Assembly (NCBI RefSeq): GCF_008831285.2
Contig: NC_045142.1
Coordinates: 2,795,001 to 2,859,000, forward strand
Origin: Nymphaea colorata
Lineage: Eukaryota > Streptophyta > Magnoliopsida > Nymphaeales > Nymphaeaceae
Reading direction: 5' to 3'
DNA length: 64,000 nt
The notes beneath the pieces were generated by a model. The model was not told the origin of the DNA and made no database searches. It was given only the letters and a program-made list of their open reading frames with translations. Of the stretch, positions 11,009 to 22,668 are shown piece by piece. Both the position numbers and the translations under genes were made by a program. Position 1 is the first letter of the stretch; every line of letters starts with the position of its first letter.

Positions 11009-14000
11009 GAGTTTACGTAGGTACATCGAGAACTAAAAATCCCTTACAACAGCCGCTAACAATTACGACTACTCGAAAGGTAAGTAGGGCCCGATTTTTC
11101 ATATTTTATTTTAATGCTAACGGCAGTTTTGTGTTCGACATGATCATTACCACCACGGATCGAGTAACCGGTAGACATCCCTGGACGTGAGTCAACAGAA
11201 AAGAGCCAACTAGTTTATAATAAACGAGAAACATACAAAGGTCATCAAAGACTTGTTGCACGGCGCCAAATCGAACTAGGAGCTAATAGATTATGTGGGA
11301 TGAGAAGGAAGGCCGATGATTTTCAGGAAGCGTTAGAACTCCAAAGGTACTGAGGAAATGGGGTTAGCTTAAATATTTTGGAAGATCGACAGAGAAGAGA
11401 TGTACATCCAGCCAATAAAGTAGCACCACTATGAAAGGCGCATGAGAAGCCGGGAAATGAACCAGGTCAAGCGTGTGCTCCTGATGAAGTACTTTGCTCA
11501 CATGTTCAGGGCAAATATACAGTTGCAGTCTTTAAAATAGTAACTCATGTTTATAGCACAGGAACAATTGAGAATCAACCCATCAAAAGCACACGTATTA
11601 ACCCCAGCAATATGAATATACCTCATTAATATCGGTGCCTCTTAAAGACCCAAAGCCACCAAGACGTTTCAAAACACAAGGCCGAGTTGGACAAAATAGT
11701 GAATATTCAACAGATAGCAGTAGCTCCTTTAACAAAGAAAAGCCCACCCAGGAAACCTTGCAAAAAATCATAGGAAAAACACTAAAAAGAAAACTGTTAG
11801 CAGACAAAAGCTGCAAAGCTGTCGATAGATATTGGACGACCAAATGATCACAGCAATCACATAATCCACGATGTAACACTAAAAAACCAGATATTGAGGT
11901 CCACTTGAACTGCTAAGGCGTAAGGCTGATCCCAACTAAAAAGCCCCAAAAAACAAAAGCCCAAGATGCAAAATTTAGATATAATTCTGCAATAAAATGG
12001 AGATAGGAGAGACAGAAACATCATTCTAAGTTTTGCTTCCTGTCAACGTAACACTAAACTTCCTAATTGCAAAACCTACATCAACAGAATTAACAAGGTA
12101 TAATTCGTTCATAAAAGGTACTCTGTAATTTACATATCTTTTCAGTTTTCCTCTGATAACCAAACAAGATTTCAGCACAGCTGAATTGTTCTTTAATTGT
12201 TTCTTTTAATTCAATAACATAGCATCTGACCGACAAGGACATAAATTGATACTAAATAATAAGTAATCCTACATCTCTCATCTAAATTCCCAGGATTAGT
12301 TTCTAAATGACTTCAAGATGTATTCTGCTTACCTTAATGAGCTGGGTTATGTTTACGAAACTTAAGGTTGCTTTTCAAGTGATATTCCTAGGAAACATAC
12401 AATGTTGTCACGCTCAGTGTTGTGATCAGATTTTTTGAGGTTGCTCATCTGTACACTAAATGCTTCAAACAAGTTTCCTAAAATTCAAAGCGTGAATTTC
12501 AAAACAGTCAATGTCTAGTAGCACAAGCACGTATATATTAGCTTTGGACCTCGGTTGGGTATGAATAAATTTCAGCAAGGCTTGCTGAGTTCATCTCCCA
12601 AACCTCAAACAAGATGAGATGAAGCACAATGACACTCACCTTGTTTCCCAGGCCTTTTTCAGATATTAAAATGGTTTTATATAATATGTTTCCGAAATGC
12701 TTCAATAAGAAAGATCTAGTTGAGGTCAGATAAATGAGTCAAACTCTAGACCAAACCTGCAAAGCTAAGATCTAACTTCATAACCAGCAACAGCCATTAG
12801 AGTAGAAATTCAAAACTTTCTCGAGTATATCTAAACAGATCCTCGGAAAGATCATGAACTGGGCAGGAACATAGACTGAAAGGCGCCACTAATTTTGTGG
12901 AACAGGAAAAACTGATACTGCTGTGATAGTTTTTGTCAAGCCTAGCACAAGACTAGAGACAAAAGGACTTGGCCAAAAACAATGAGTAGACCAGCAATAT
13001 GCAACACTGACACCGCTACAAGCATCTACTTTTTGCATAATGCCTTGAGACATCTACTTCTCAATCTACAAACAGTAATGCTTTATAAGCTACTTCAACA
13101 GAATTAACAAGCATCCACCTTCAGCAGACTTCAAGCTTACTATATGAAACATCAAAGTGTGTAAGGTCCAGGAGATGAAACAAATGCTAGATCACAACAG
13201 TCTCTTATTCACATATTTTGGTCAAGCAGATCTAGTGATTGTCATCAAACAGATGTCCACCTCAACAACCTAACTAGATTATACAGAAATGAAACATAGT
13301 TTTCCAGTGATAGTCCATCCATGTCCAACCTAAAAGTCTAAAATATATTTTCTCCAAATAAGAAACTGAGAAGACCCATAAAGAGAAAACTCCTGTCCCT
13401 GGGATCAGTTATTGACAACATTGAACCATACCACCATGGGGGAAAATTAAAGGGCAAAAACATGTATATACAATGATGAGTGCTCCTTCAAACTCAAAAA
13501 ATCTGATCACAACTTCCAATGCACTATATTGCACATTAAGAATTACTCCCAGAGACTAACATAGAGATACTAGAACCACCACCCTTAGCATTTACTTCTG
13601 CATCATATGTAATAAAGTCAAAAAGACATGATGGGAATCATTCATTTCCACTGCAAGCATACTTCCAACATCATACTGTACAAGATAAAATTTTGCCAAT
13701 TGCACTTCCAAACCCAGGAAGTGAATCCAATTTCTTACGAACTTTCACCTAAGATGCCTCAACTGCACTTTTAGGTTTGGGATAGTATTTAAACCTATAT
13801 AACCAACTAAAAATCTGTGATAGACTGATAGTACAAGAACCTAAGGATCAGGAAGCATGGCAAAAATTCGAGCCACTTTCAGCTGCTAGTTTTTCCATCC
13901 ATGCAGAGAAAAACTCACTCGGTCAGAAGGTTCATACAAACATAACCTCAATCACTTACTAAATGCAAATTCAACTAACATCAGTGCAGAAACCGAGACA

Positions 14001-15726
14001 AACTAAAAGATGGAATAAAGCAACATCTTAAAAGTTAAAAGTATTCAGCACTCATCATTGATACTTGTATGCCAAAGGTCCTTTTCTCTAGATGAAAAAA
14101 GCCGATTTGAACTACACTAATTGCTCCGATCCATCTTATCTCCAACCATATACCTCATAAAAACTCATCTTCCATCAGCACACAAACTCATATATCCTCA
14201 TATGCACAAGGCCATTCTCCGTTCTATAAATACAACAAAAAAATACCAACTTGAATTTTTGTACATTTAATTCACCTTCACTGCTTAAACCATTTTGTCC
14301 AATACCGTATACAACATTTCTTCAGTTCTATACTTCTACAAAATTTTTTCCTAATACCAGCACCATGAAGTCTTACCTCTATACTGCAAAAGGACCTTAT
14401 CATCAAATATGGTAATCCCGCCTGCTTACATAACCTACTTGATGAACAAGTATATACAATCTAAAGCGATCGCCCTATTGATTCAAAGATGTACTTAACT
14501 AGAACTTATAATCCATTAACTAGAAGTTATAATCCATTAGTGCTACACGAATCAATCACAAAAATAATCTATGAAAGAACACGTGACCATGTGAACATTT
14601 GAAGCAACTATGAAATTTGGACATGCATAAGAAACTTCCCTTCATAATTGAAGTAAGGGATGCAAGGTTGTGCAGAGCAAAATATGAACTAAAGAGAGGA
14701 TTTAGGAAAAAAATGGAAACTGAAAGGATGAAATATACCTTCTAACTCGACCAAATGCAAGCATAAATCCAACACCATAATGTACCCTTCAACTAAATCA
14801 GTGGAACGAGATCTTTATGACATCCAACAGCAAATAGATACAAGAAAAAGTATGATTCAACAATAATCAGATTGGCAAGCATAATCATTAATGTTCTTTG
14901 ACACGATGTTCAAGACTTCACACAGCATTCAGCCGACAGGAGAAATATAAAAATCCGTGGAACATAGTTAAGTTAGCAGGCCATCTATCTAACCTTCAGA
15001 CTTCAGATGCCATTAAAAATAATATGAGAATGTAGACCTCATCTCGCTGCACTGAAATGTGAATTAAGGCATCAACTTAAAGCATCTAAATGTAGCTGCA
15101 CCTTGTAATATTACCATAGTGACCTGACAGCTAGAAGACATGTATGAAACTCTCTCCTTAACCATAAATGGGATTGTTTAGCTTAGCTGTACATTGTCCA
15201 AATGGCACATCTGTTTGTACAAGCATGTTGCTCAGTGGAGAAATCGACAAAGTAGACCAATGAATAGTCCCCGAAACAAAATCCGCATAACATATTTAAG
15301 GGGTATCTATCACTGCAGCTTTCTCTCATATGTTTAGAAGTTGACACATCAACCCACAGTACTCAAGTTGCCATGGCACTTAGAAACATTTCTATATAGA
15401 TATTCTTCACACTGATACGTACATAACAGTAAGTTGAAATGGTAGTTATAAGTGTCTTTATATAGATTATTTTTCAAGATGAAACCCACAGTACCTTTCT
15501 TGTTACACTACCTATTTTTTCCATCTTTATTTGTTATATACATATATAATCAGAATTTTAGTGTTTAATTAACAACCTACAACTTGATACATAAAGCATT
15601 TAGCAAGATTTAATGTAGCTGTATGTTATATATGTTTCTGATTATACGTGTAACGCCATATTCTTCCACCCAACTTCTGTCAATTTGATGTTTGCACCAG
15701 TCTGGCCTAGTCATAAAACATACAAG

Positions 15727-16578
15727 CAATGTAATCCGTATCGTACGATACAGACGCCTATTGTACGATACGTATTGTATAGGTCTTAAAGACCTATACG
15801 ATATGCCTACAATACACGATACGGCCGTGTATCGTAGGCCTATCGCCCGTATCGTGCGATACAGGGCCCGTATCGCACGATACGGCCAATACACCCCCGT
15901 ATCGTACGATACATGGAAATTTTTAAAAAAGGAGCCTCGACGTGACGACGTCCCCTTTTTTGCATCTTCTTGTATATACGCTCTTCTCCCTCTCTCTTTT
16001 CTTGTTTCTAAACACTTCAAGAGACGTGAGACTTAGAGATTTTCCTCATTTGCATCAAGTTTTGCCCGTGAGATAGCTTTCTTTCGCGTAGAGGGCACAG
16101 TGGGAAGCTTGAAGAAAGTGGGTTCTTTGGTTTCTAACACCAAGAAGGTAAGAAATGTGTGAATTATGATGTAATCGAATACTCTTCGGCTGCTTAGTAT
16201 GTTATTTTGCTTTTTGAATGTCTGATTTCTTATTTTGTGTGAATTATGATGCAATCGAATACTCTTCGGCTGCTTAGTATGTCATTTTGCTTTTTGAATG
16301 TCTGATTTCTTATTTTGGAATGTGTTGTTCATATTCATACTTCATAGTTCATACTTCATATACATGAATGATGAATGTTCCGTTAAATACATTTTTCTTG
16401 ATTTTTTCTTATTTTTGCTTGTTTTTTCAGATTTTTTTAGAATTTTTCTGTTTTTCTGTATTTTTTATAATTGTTTAATATTTTTTACAAATTAAAAAAT
16501 TAATTTTGTGATACGTTACGATACGGCGTATAGGTCGGCCCGACCGATACGCGATAAGATATGCCAGTGATAACATTG
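15727..16578. mobile_element. Non-autonomous hAT-like transposon, 852 bp
   Basis: The element is flanked by a perfect 8-bp target duplication CATACAAG (15719-15726 and 16579-16586), the size made by hAT transposases. Its ends are short inverted repeats: CAATGTAATC on the left, and CAATGTTATC read inward from the right. The left subterminal region (15738-15912) is packed with near-perfect palindromes of the form GTATCGTACGATAC at 15738, 15849, 15870 and 15899. The right end (about 16508-16556) has related GATACG words and a GGTCGGCCCGACC palindrome. The middle contains an 80-bp tandem duplication. No transposase frame is visible, so it would depend on a related autonomous copy. Open frames on both strands across the palindromes are by-products of the symmetry. 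Confidence 0.75.
16156..16315. repeat. 80-bp tandem duplication inside the hAT-like element
   Basis: Two adjacent 80-bp copies (16156-16235 and 16236-16315) share sequence such as gaattatgatg and cttcggctgcttagtatg and differ at about two positions. The duplication is wholly internal to the element, so it arose within the transposon or in its source copy. Confidence 0.9.
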
Positions 16579-16586
16579 CATACAAG

Positions 16587-17496
16587 CACCCTACCTAAAT
16601 GACCTACACAATTATGCATGAAATTAGTCTACAACATGGATCAATGAGTCAAAGCTGTTTCTAAATCTTCAAGAGGAACAGCAAGATCATAAATTCAAAA
16701 GTGAGACAAACAACAGGTTGCAATCTGGGGATCGAGTCATAGACTGAGATATCAACTGATTCAGCTGGCTAGGCCCCACAAGCATATGCCAAGCTGCCTC
16801 AAGTTGACTCAGGTGACCAACCTGACGGCTGATCCGGCATGAGAAGGCTTCAGCCATGAATAACTTGGTCATACTATTGAAAAAATAAGTTTTACACACC
16901 TGGCCATCTGATTATCCAGTCCTATTCAAATCCACAGAGGACACCCTTTGCTTCAAGACCCAACCACTTTATGCTCCCACTAAGGTGGCTAGGACTTAAA
17001 TTGTTTTCCCAATTGCAGGTTAAGGGCAATGGGGTACCTAAAAGACCTAGAACCCACATAACCAGTCATTTCCAATAAAAACAATGGGCAAAGCTCACAT
17101 AAACATTCATTCTTACTGGCACAGAAGACCACCAGAATAAGGAAGGAGAATGCCTCTTATTTTGAACAAAAACCATTTAGGCATTTACTAAAAAATGAAA
17201 AACAACAGATGGAATGCCAATGAGTTCCAATTAGCGCTTACCCAAAAAAAAAAAATCAAAAGGCAGCCAGCTGAAAATTGCAAAGAAGGAAATCAAAACA
17301 TAACCCAGAGACAAAGACACGTGGAGACGCCTGGAAGGGCACCAGAACTTGTCAACACGGCTGGACACAGGTGGAGGTATATGAGAATGCTTGGACAGAG
17401 CATATTCATATTTTTTAGTTTTATCATATTTTGTTCAGTAACATATATTTATAACATAAACAATGATATACGACATTATTTGTACAAAATGTTATT
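16587..17496. other. Spacer between two transposons
   Basis: No gene or defined repeat could be supported in this 0.9-kb AT-rich interval. The short open frames show no recognisable content. Confidence 0.5.
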
Positions 17497-18556
17497 AGTT
17501 GTTAAGGCGTGGACTAATACATGCCTAGGCGTCACCTAGGCATGAGTCCACACCCATCGCCTAAGTCCATCACTTAGGCATCATGTGTCAGACTGCCGCC
17601 TAGATGCATCTAGGCTGGACTAGGCGCTAGAACGCCTAGTCTATGGGAAGGTGAAAAGTCACCTTCCCTTCAAATTAAGTCTTGTAATTCTATTATACAC
17701 TGTCACACCGTATATACTCATATTATACACAGTTATATTACATAATTTCTGTTCTTTAAGTACAGTTTGATGCACGTTAAATTACATATTCTATATCAAC
17801 TCATCAAGTGGAAGTTAATTACATATTTTATAAAACCAACAAATTTCTGTATATATCTTATGTGCTCTAAAGAATATTTTGTGGAACCTATGCCAGACTT
17901 CTTACCCATGTCAAAACCTAGGTTTATGGTAAAAAGACCACCAGTTTCTCCTGTTTAGTGCTGTCTAGTAATCAGAGACATAAGCGTGGACCTCACTTTT
18001 GCAACCTGAATACAGATTTATTTTCTTATTTGTGAGGGTGTTTTGTGTGTTATATGTATATTATATGTTATATGCACAATCTGTAGTAAACTTGTAATGC
18101 ATATTATATGTACTGATTTGATATGATTTTTGACTGAAATGATTAATGACTCACATGAAATAGTTTATAAGGTCTATAACTGAAATAGTCTATAAGAAAT
18201 GCAAGCATTGTCCAGTATGTAAACAAGGATGATGTGCTTTCTTCTGTGTATCAAACTAAGGCATCAGCTAAAACAGAACAGCACAGTTTAAAGAAGCTGG
18301 AAATGTACTGTTAGTCTGTCATGAAAACAAGAACAGAACAGTTTTTCATGTTTTACTTTTTCCCTTGATTCAATTAGAACAGAACAGTTTTTCAAGTTTT
18401 ACTTGGAATAGAAGCTTACAGTTCAGTCAGCAACTACATAATTTTATTATGTAATGCTTAACATAACCAAAAAAACACACAAAAAAAGGTCACCTTTTTG
18501 CCTAGGCCCACCTAGCCCCACCTAGGCGCCAGGCGCTGCATGGGCGCCTTGACAAC
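17497..18556. mobile_element. GCCTAGGCG-type terminal-inverted-repeat element
   Basis: The left end reads AGTTGTTAAGGCG and the right end, read inward on the opposite strand, TGGTTGTCAAGGCG: a 14-base imperfect inverted repeat. Both subterminal regions (about 17510-17640 and 18490-18545) are dense in CTAGGCG and GCCTAGG words, and the interior is AT-rich. The inner edges also carry inverted AAAGGTCACC-like words. GCCTAGGCG-rich elements of this kind are common in plant genomes. No target-site duplication could be seen, so the exact ends or single-element status are uncertain. Confidence 0.5.
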
Positions 18557-20620
18557 CAAGATAAATATATATAATACATAAACATACCTAAAACACAGGC
18601 ATATATATAGGTCTTACATACAGCCATGTCCAGGCACACAAGTTTTCTGAACAAGTCTTGCACCAGGGTCCACACCCATGTGACAGAGCCAGAGATAGAG
18701 ATGGACTAAATGTAATTCACGAGCGTGATATAATAAAACAACTATCACTATTGGTATTGATTACACGAGGACAACCAAATGAAGTTCCCACAACTCATAG
18801 AACTACTGCTAGTGTTTATTGCACAAGGACAACAATCGGATGACAGGAATAGATGAAACAACGTGTAACTAGGACAAAAGAATGACAACTGAAAAACACA
18901 CCCATATGATGAATCCTATGCTTCTCTTCTACATAGTGTTGACACTGAAATTGATTTGGGACACTAGGACAAAAAGTCCTAGGCATTGCTTCTAAATGTA
19001 CCTATGTGCCTTGCACATATATGAGTGAAAGTATACAGTTTTCCATTCAGTGCCTGCAAGATACCCATAAATCTCCTCATCATCGAAAAACAATGAACCA
19101 CAACACAAAGTCCAAATATAACGTGAAAATTTTCAGTCTAGCGTCTGATAGACCCAATAACTTTAGCTATTACAAACATGAATAACAGTCTCTAGGGATG
19201 GAGGTGCCATGGTTAGACATAATTATGTTTGCAGTCCATCAACTTCATGGAGACATTTAAATAGGAACACGATGGATTGATTTTATGCTTCAGGCGGAAA
19301 GATTAATTGGTAATTTATTAAACTATATAGAAAGAAGAAAAATAAAATTACTGGATTGCAAATTATAATCAAATATTATCGAATTAAAATTGGAAAGCAT
19401 TTACAGGACAACATATAATGTTTAGGTGTCATATCACCTGAAATCTAAGGTAGCCATTGGCATCACTTGATCGCTAACCAACCAAGAAGCAACCAATCAA
19501 GTCTCCTTCAAAATCACCTTCAACTTAAACGATTCACTTCAAAGTCCTCCAGTTAACTTTACTAGTCTTTTCCAAAATGAAGTGTCAATTGTCACTGCAT
19601 AGAACTAGCCTCTATTAGTTTCTCTCATTCTCCTTCTGCATAACTGTTGAGATTTAGAGGCCCACACCCAGAACAAAGAAAAAAAACCCATGTTTAAATG
19701 GGTACAGACCATAGCACTAGGAAAGACTAAAATTTAATCAGGCAAAGTAACTACATTATTCAGTTTCAGTGCCATTCCAAAAAAATATTGATAAGGTAAA
19801 TCAAGAGATGGGGAACTATATGACTTTATTTATTAAGTACCACAAACAATAGATCACTAAAAAATTGCAAAATTGAAAAGGTCAAACTCGGTATTATGAA
19901 CTCTAGCCAACACAGACAGAAAATTAAGAAAAAAGGCAATTCAACCCATTGAACATTTGCTTCAGGAAGAAGATAATCATACACCAAAGGAGAGCAATAT
20001 ACAAATTGTAGATAACAATTACAGAATTAAAACGAAACAGGACACTCTCACAAGGAAAAGATTGTAGAAGAGACATTTTGAAAGTCAGAAAAGTGCACTG
20101 CACAACAGCAACAATAGACCAAAAGTCCACAAGATATTTTTTTCAAACTGAAGCCACCATGGCCCATTTCAAGGGATATCCTTCACAAAATCATAATAGG
20201 TGCATCCTATAATATAACAGCCCAAGAAAGAAAATCAGAAACGTATCTTACAGACTGTAACAAAAGTCACATTCTCTCTTGAAGCCTTTTAGTATTTCAT
20301 CACACCATTATTTTTTTTTTGGTACTTGACTGTGATGTTTAAGGAGTATTTGGTAGAACCAAACACACGGTTTGGGGCATCGTAGAAGCATCCCAATTAA
20401 GAAGCTTCTTAAGCCAGAATTGTTCTCCTAGTGTGTCCAATTCAATTGTATCTGCAAAAATCATTAAATCATATTTCTTCTTCTCCTAATGAGCGCAATT
20501 AAATTTTTACTCTTAACAAGAAAAAGGTCTACTTTGCAATTTTATAACCAAAATTCAGTTCTCAACTAGTCAAAAACAAACAAACCATAAACTTGTTGGA
20601 GTAAATCATGCACATCCCAA
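18557..20620. other. Gene-free AT-rich spacer
   Basis: Two kilobases without a supported gene or a clear repeat boundary. No long open frame, splice pattern or RNA gene was recognised. Confidence 0.5.
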
Positions 20621-20764
20621 TACAGACCTCATAAAGTATTACACATTGCAAGATAAGCCACTTTGAACCACTGAACAATGTTCACTACCTAATACAGACC
20701 TCATAAAGTATTACACCTTGCAAGATAAGCCACTTTGAACCACTGAACAATGTTCACTACCTAA
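20621..20764. repeat. 72-bp tandem duplication
   Basis: Two adjacent copies of about 72 bp, starting tacagacctcataaagtatt at 20621 and 20693. They are nearly identical; one visible difference is acattg versus accttg. Confidence 0.9.
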
Positions 20765-20939
20765 TATTGTTAAGGACAGAAGGACTTCTTTTGTGAACAT
20801 TTTCTAGAAATAAAAACGAATAAATGAGATAGATAAGGTGAAAAACAGTTGTCCGATTGGGAGAGAACAAGTTCTGACAGATATCCAAGTGACAATGGCT
20901 CCACTGCAGACATACAACAGCCTTCCTAAGCCTGGACAT

Positions 20940-21195
20940 CGAGCCCAGGTATCCGCTACCCAGCCGGATTGAGCCGGGGCCAGGGTAGGCCCGATTTATT
21001 TTTTTATATTATTTTTATTTAATAATAATAATATATATTTTAAGATTTAAAAAGTATTTTATATTCAAAAAATATTTTATATTTAAAAAATATATTGTTT
21101 TTATTTTAACCGGGCCGAGGACGGGCTCGGGTTTCAGGCATCAGGCCGAGCCCAGGTTCAGGTTTCGAGCATCGGGCCGGACCGATGCCCAGACC
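20940..21195. repeat. GGGCCCGG-type dispersed repeat (copy 1)
   Basis: GC-rich arms (gagccggggcc..., ...cgggccggaccgatgccc) flank an AT-rich core containing ttatttttatttaataat. The left arm and core recur at 54065-54218, including taggcccgattta/taggcccagtta and the following T-rich stretch. Family unknown; a MITE-like element is likely. Confidence 0.55.
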
Positions 21196-21348
21196 TAAGC
21201 CTTCCTGTATCTCCTCAAGAACAAGGAAAGGTGCCATAGATAGAGGAATAGGAGATGGCACTTTATGAGGAATAGACTTGCAAAACATGAAGATGCGTTC
21301 ATGGAAAATAGCGTAAATCAAGGGCAGGGAATGTTCATCTTAGAAACA

Positions 21349-21540
21349 AGGCAAGGTGGTGTGCTCAAATGATGGTGCGATTGGGAAATGGTCTTACATA
21401 TGGCAGATATGCCAAGGTGGTGCACATGTCAAATGGTGGTGTGGTTGGGGAATAGTCCTACACATGGCAGATATGCAAGGTGGTGCAGAAGTTAAATGGT
21501 GGTGCAGTTGGGGAATGGTCCTACACATGGCAGATACACA
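21349..21540. repeat. Threefold tandem repeat of about 64 bp
   Basis: Three adjacent units each begin aaggtggtg (near 21351, 21414 and 21478) and end catggcagata. They have diverged by scattered substitutions. Because the stops are lost by repetition, open frames cross the array on both strands and give repetitive Trp-rich peptides. I regard these as non-coding. Confidence 0.8.
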
Positions 21541-22668
21541 GTTGAAGATAAAAAGAAGTACATGAAGAACAAGATGGCACCAACGCTGATGCCCCAGACT
21601 TACTAGGATAACAACTTGAGAAAAGTCAAATACAAACACAAAACCCTGCCATGTATAGTTGAAGAAAAAAAGTTATATCAAGGACAGGCTGCAACCAACT
21701 AGTTGCATCAGAATGAAAAGGAAAAAATAAAGCCAACTTTAAAATGAAACATAAGCACAATAAACCAGTCGGGAGTCCAGGTCTACTCGTCCAACCACAC
21801 ACAAAACAGTGCAACAAGGCAGCAAAGCATGATAATCATGCATGTGAATTAGATTGAAGAACAAAAACTTTGAACTCTACGAAGTCCTTTCAGGAGGATA
21901 AGAAACGAACTTGCTCTCACAGGGAAAAAAAAAAGGACAATTCTCCAATTCCTCATCTTGGACACAGGTTGAACTACCGCTAGGAGAAAACAACCAATGA
22001 AATGCCACATAAACGGAGTGGTTCCTGGTGAAAATACATCAGCAAAGACATACTTGCGATGACCAGATAAACAAATGAGATTGCCATACTCAGCAAGAAA
22101 GCTTTTTCATGAACCACTAATATACCCACTGCAACAAGTTCTCCACAAGCATCTGGTATCCAACTAACTATAACATCACCATGGACTAAAACTATTTGAA
22201 CATCTGGCTACAAGCAAAAGAACTCACGAAGCTTGAATATCCAAAAGAAACGTGGGAACCTTAATGTCAACAACCCCATCTCCACAAAATGCTAGACCAA
22301 CCAGGTCGAAGATGCTTCCAGAGAAACGCAAACACCTACAAGACATGCACAGACGAATACCAAATAAGCGGTGAACTTAAAGGTAAAATATCCACAAAAA
22401 ACCAACCTATAGAACATGGTTGCACAAAAAAAATGGGAAGACAAACAGTTGAGGAAATTGGCAAATTACCACGTAGTATAGTCTTGGAAACAGTACCATT
22501 TTTCTCAATGCTTATTTCCACGACTTTCAAAACTAGATTTCTTTGACCTAACTGTATCATCTTGTGCACGGTCTTCAGAGGACCTGAAGAACAGAAACAA
22601 TCATAAGCCTCCCTTACCCTTTCACAGAAAAGGTACATTAAAGTAGTGCCAAATTTTTCAGAGGAATC
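21541..22668. other. 3' flank of the RING/Gln-rich gene
   Basis: Sequence downstream of the stop codon at 22669 on the minus strand, presumed to hold the 3' UTR at its right edge. No independent gene was supported. A 100-codon minus-strand frame at 22336-22638 runs through the likely 3' UTR and lacks recognisable motifs. Confidence 0.5.

Larger units (their letters stand above)
9188..15726. other. Long gene-free region (upstream of tubulin)
   Basis: About 6.5 kb with no supported gene on either strand. The part up to about 9.6 kb is the tubulin upstream region. Open frames are rare and short, base composition is AT-rich, and stops occur in all frames. It contains a 17-base poly-C run (10814-10830), a perfect 32-bp tandem duplication (10945-11008) and small local duplications such as near 14500-14540. 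It may be old decayed transposon sequence, but no ends could be defined. Confidence 0.55.

Noticed and set aside
15610..16036. Overlapping frames of 114-136 codons on both strands, Tyr/Arg-rich
   Set aside because: They arise from the TATCGTACGATA palindromes of the hAT-like element, which read similarly on both strands.
22584..22617. Possible 3'-UTR intron of the RING/Gln-rich gene (GTAAGG to TTCAG)
   Set aside because: The distance is only 34 bp, too short for a plant intron.
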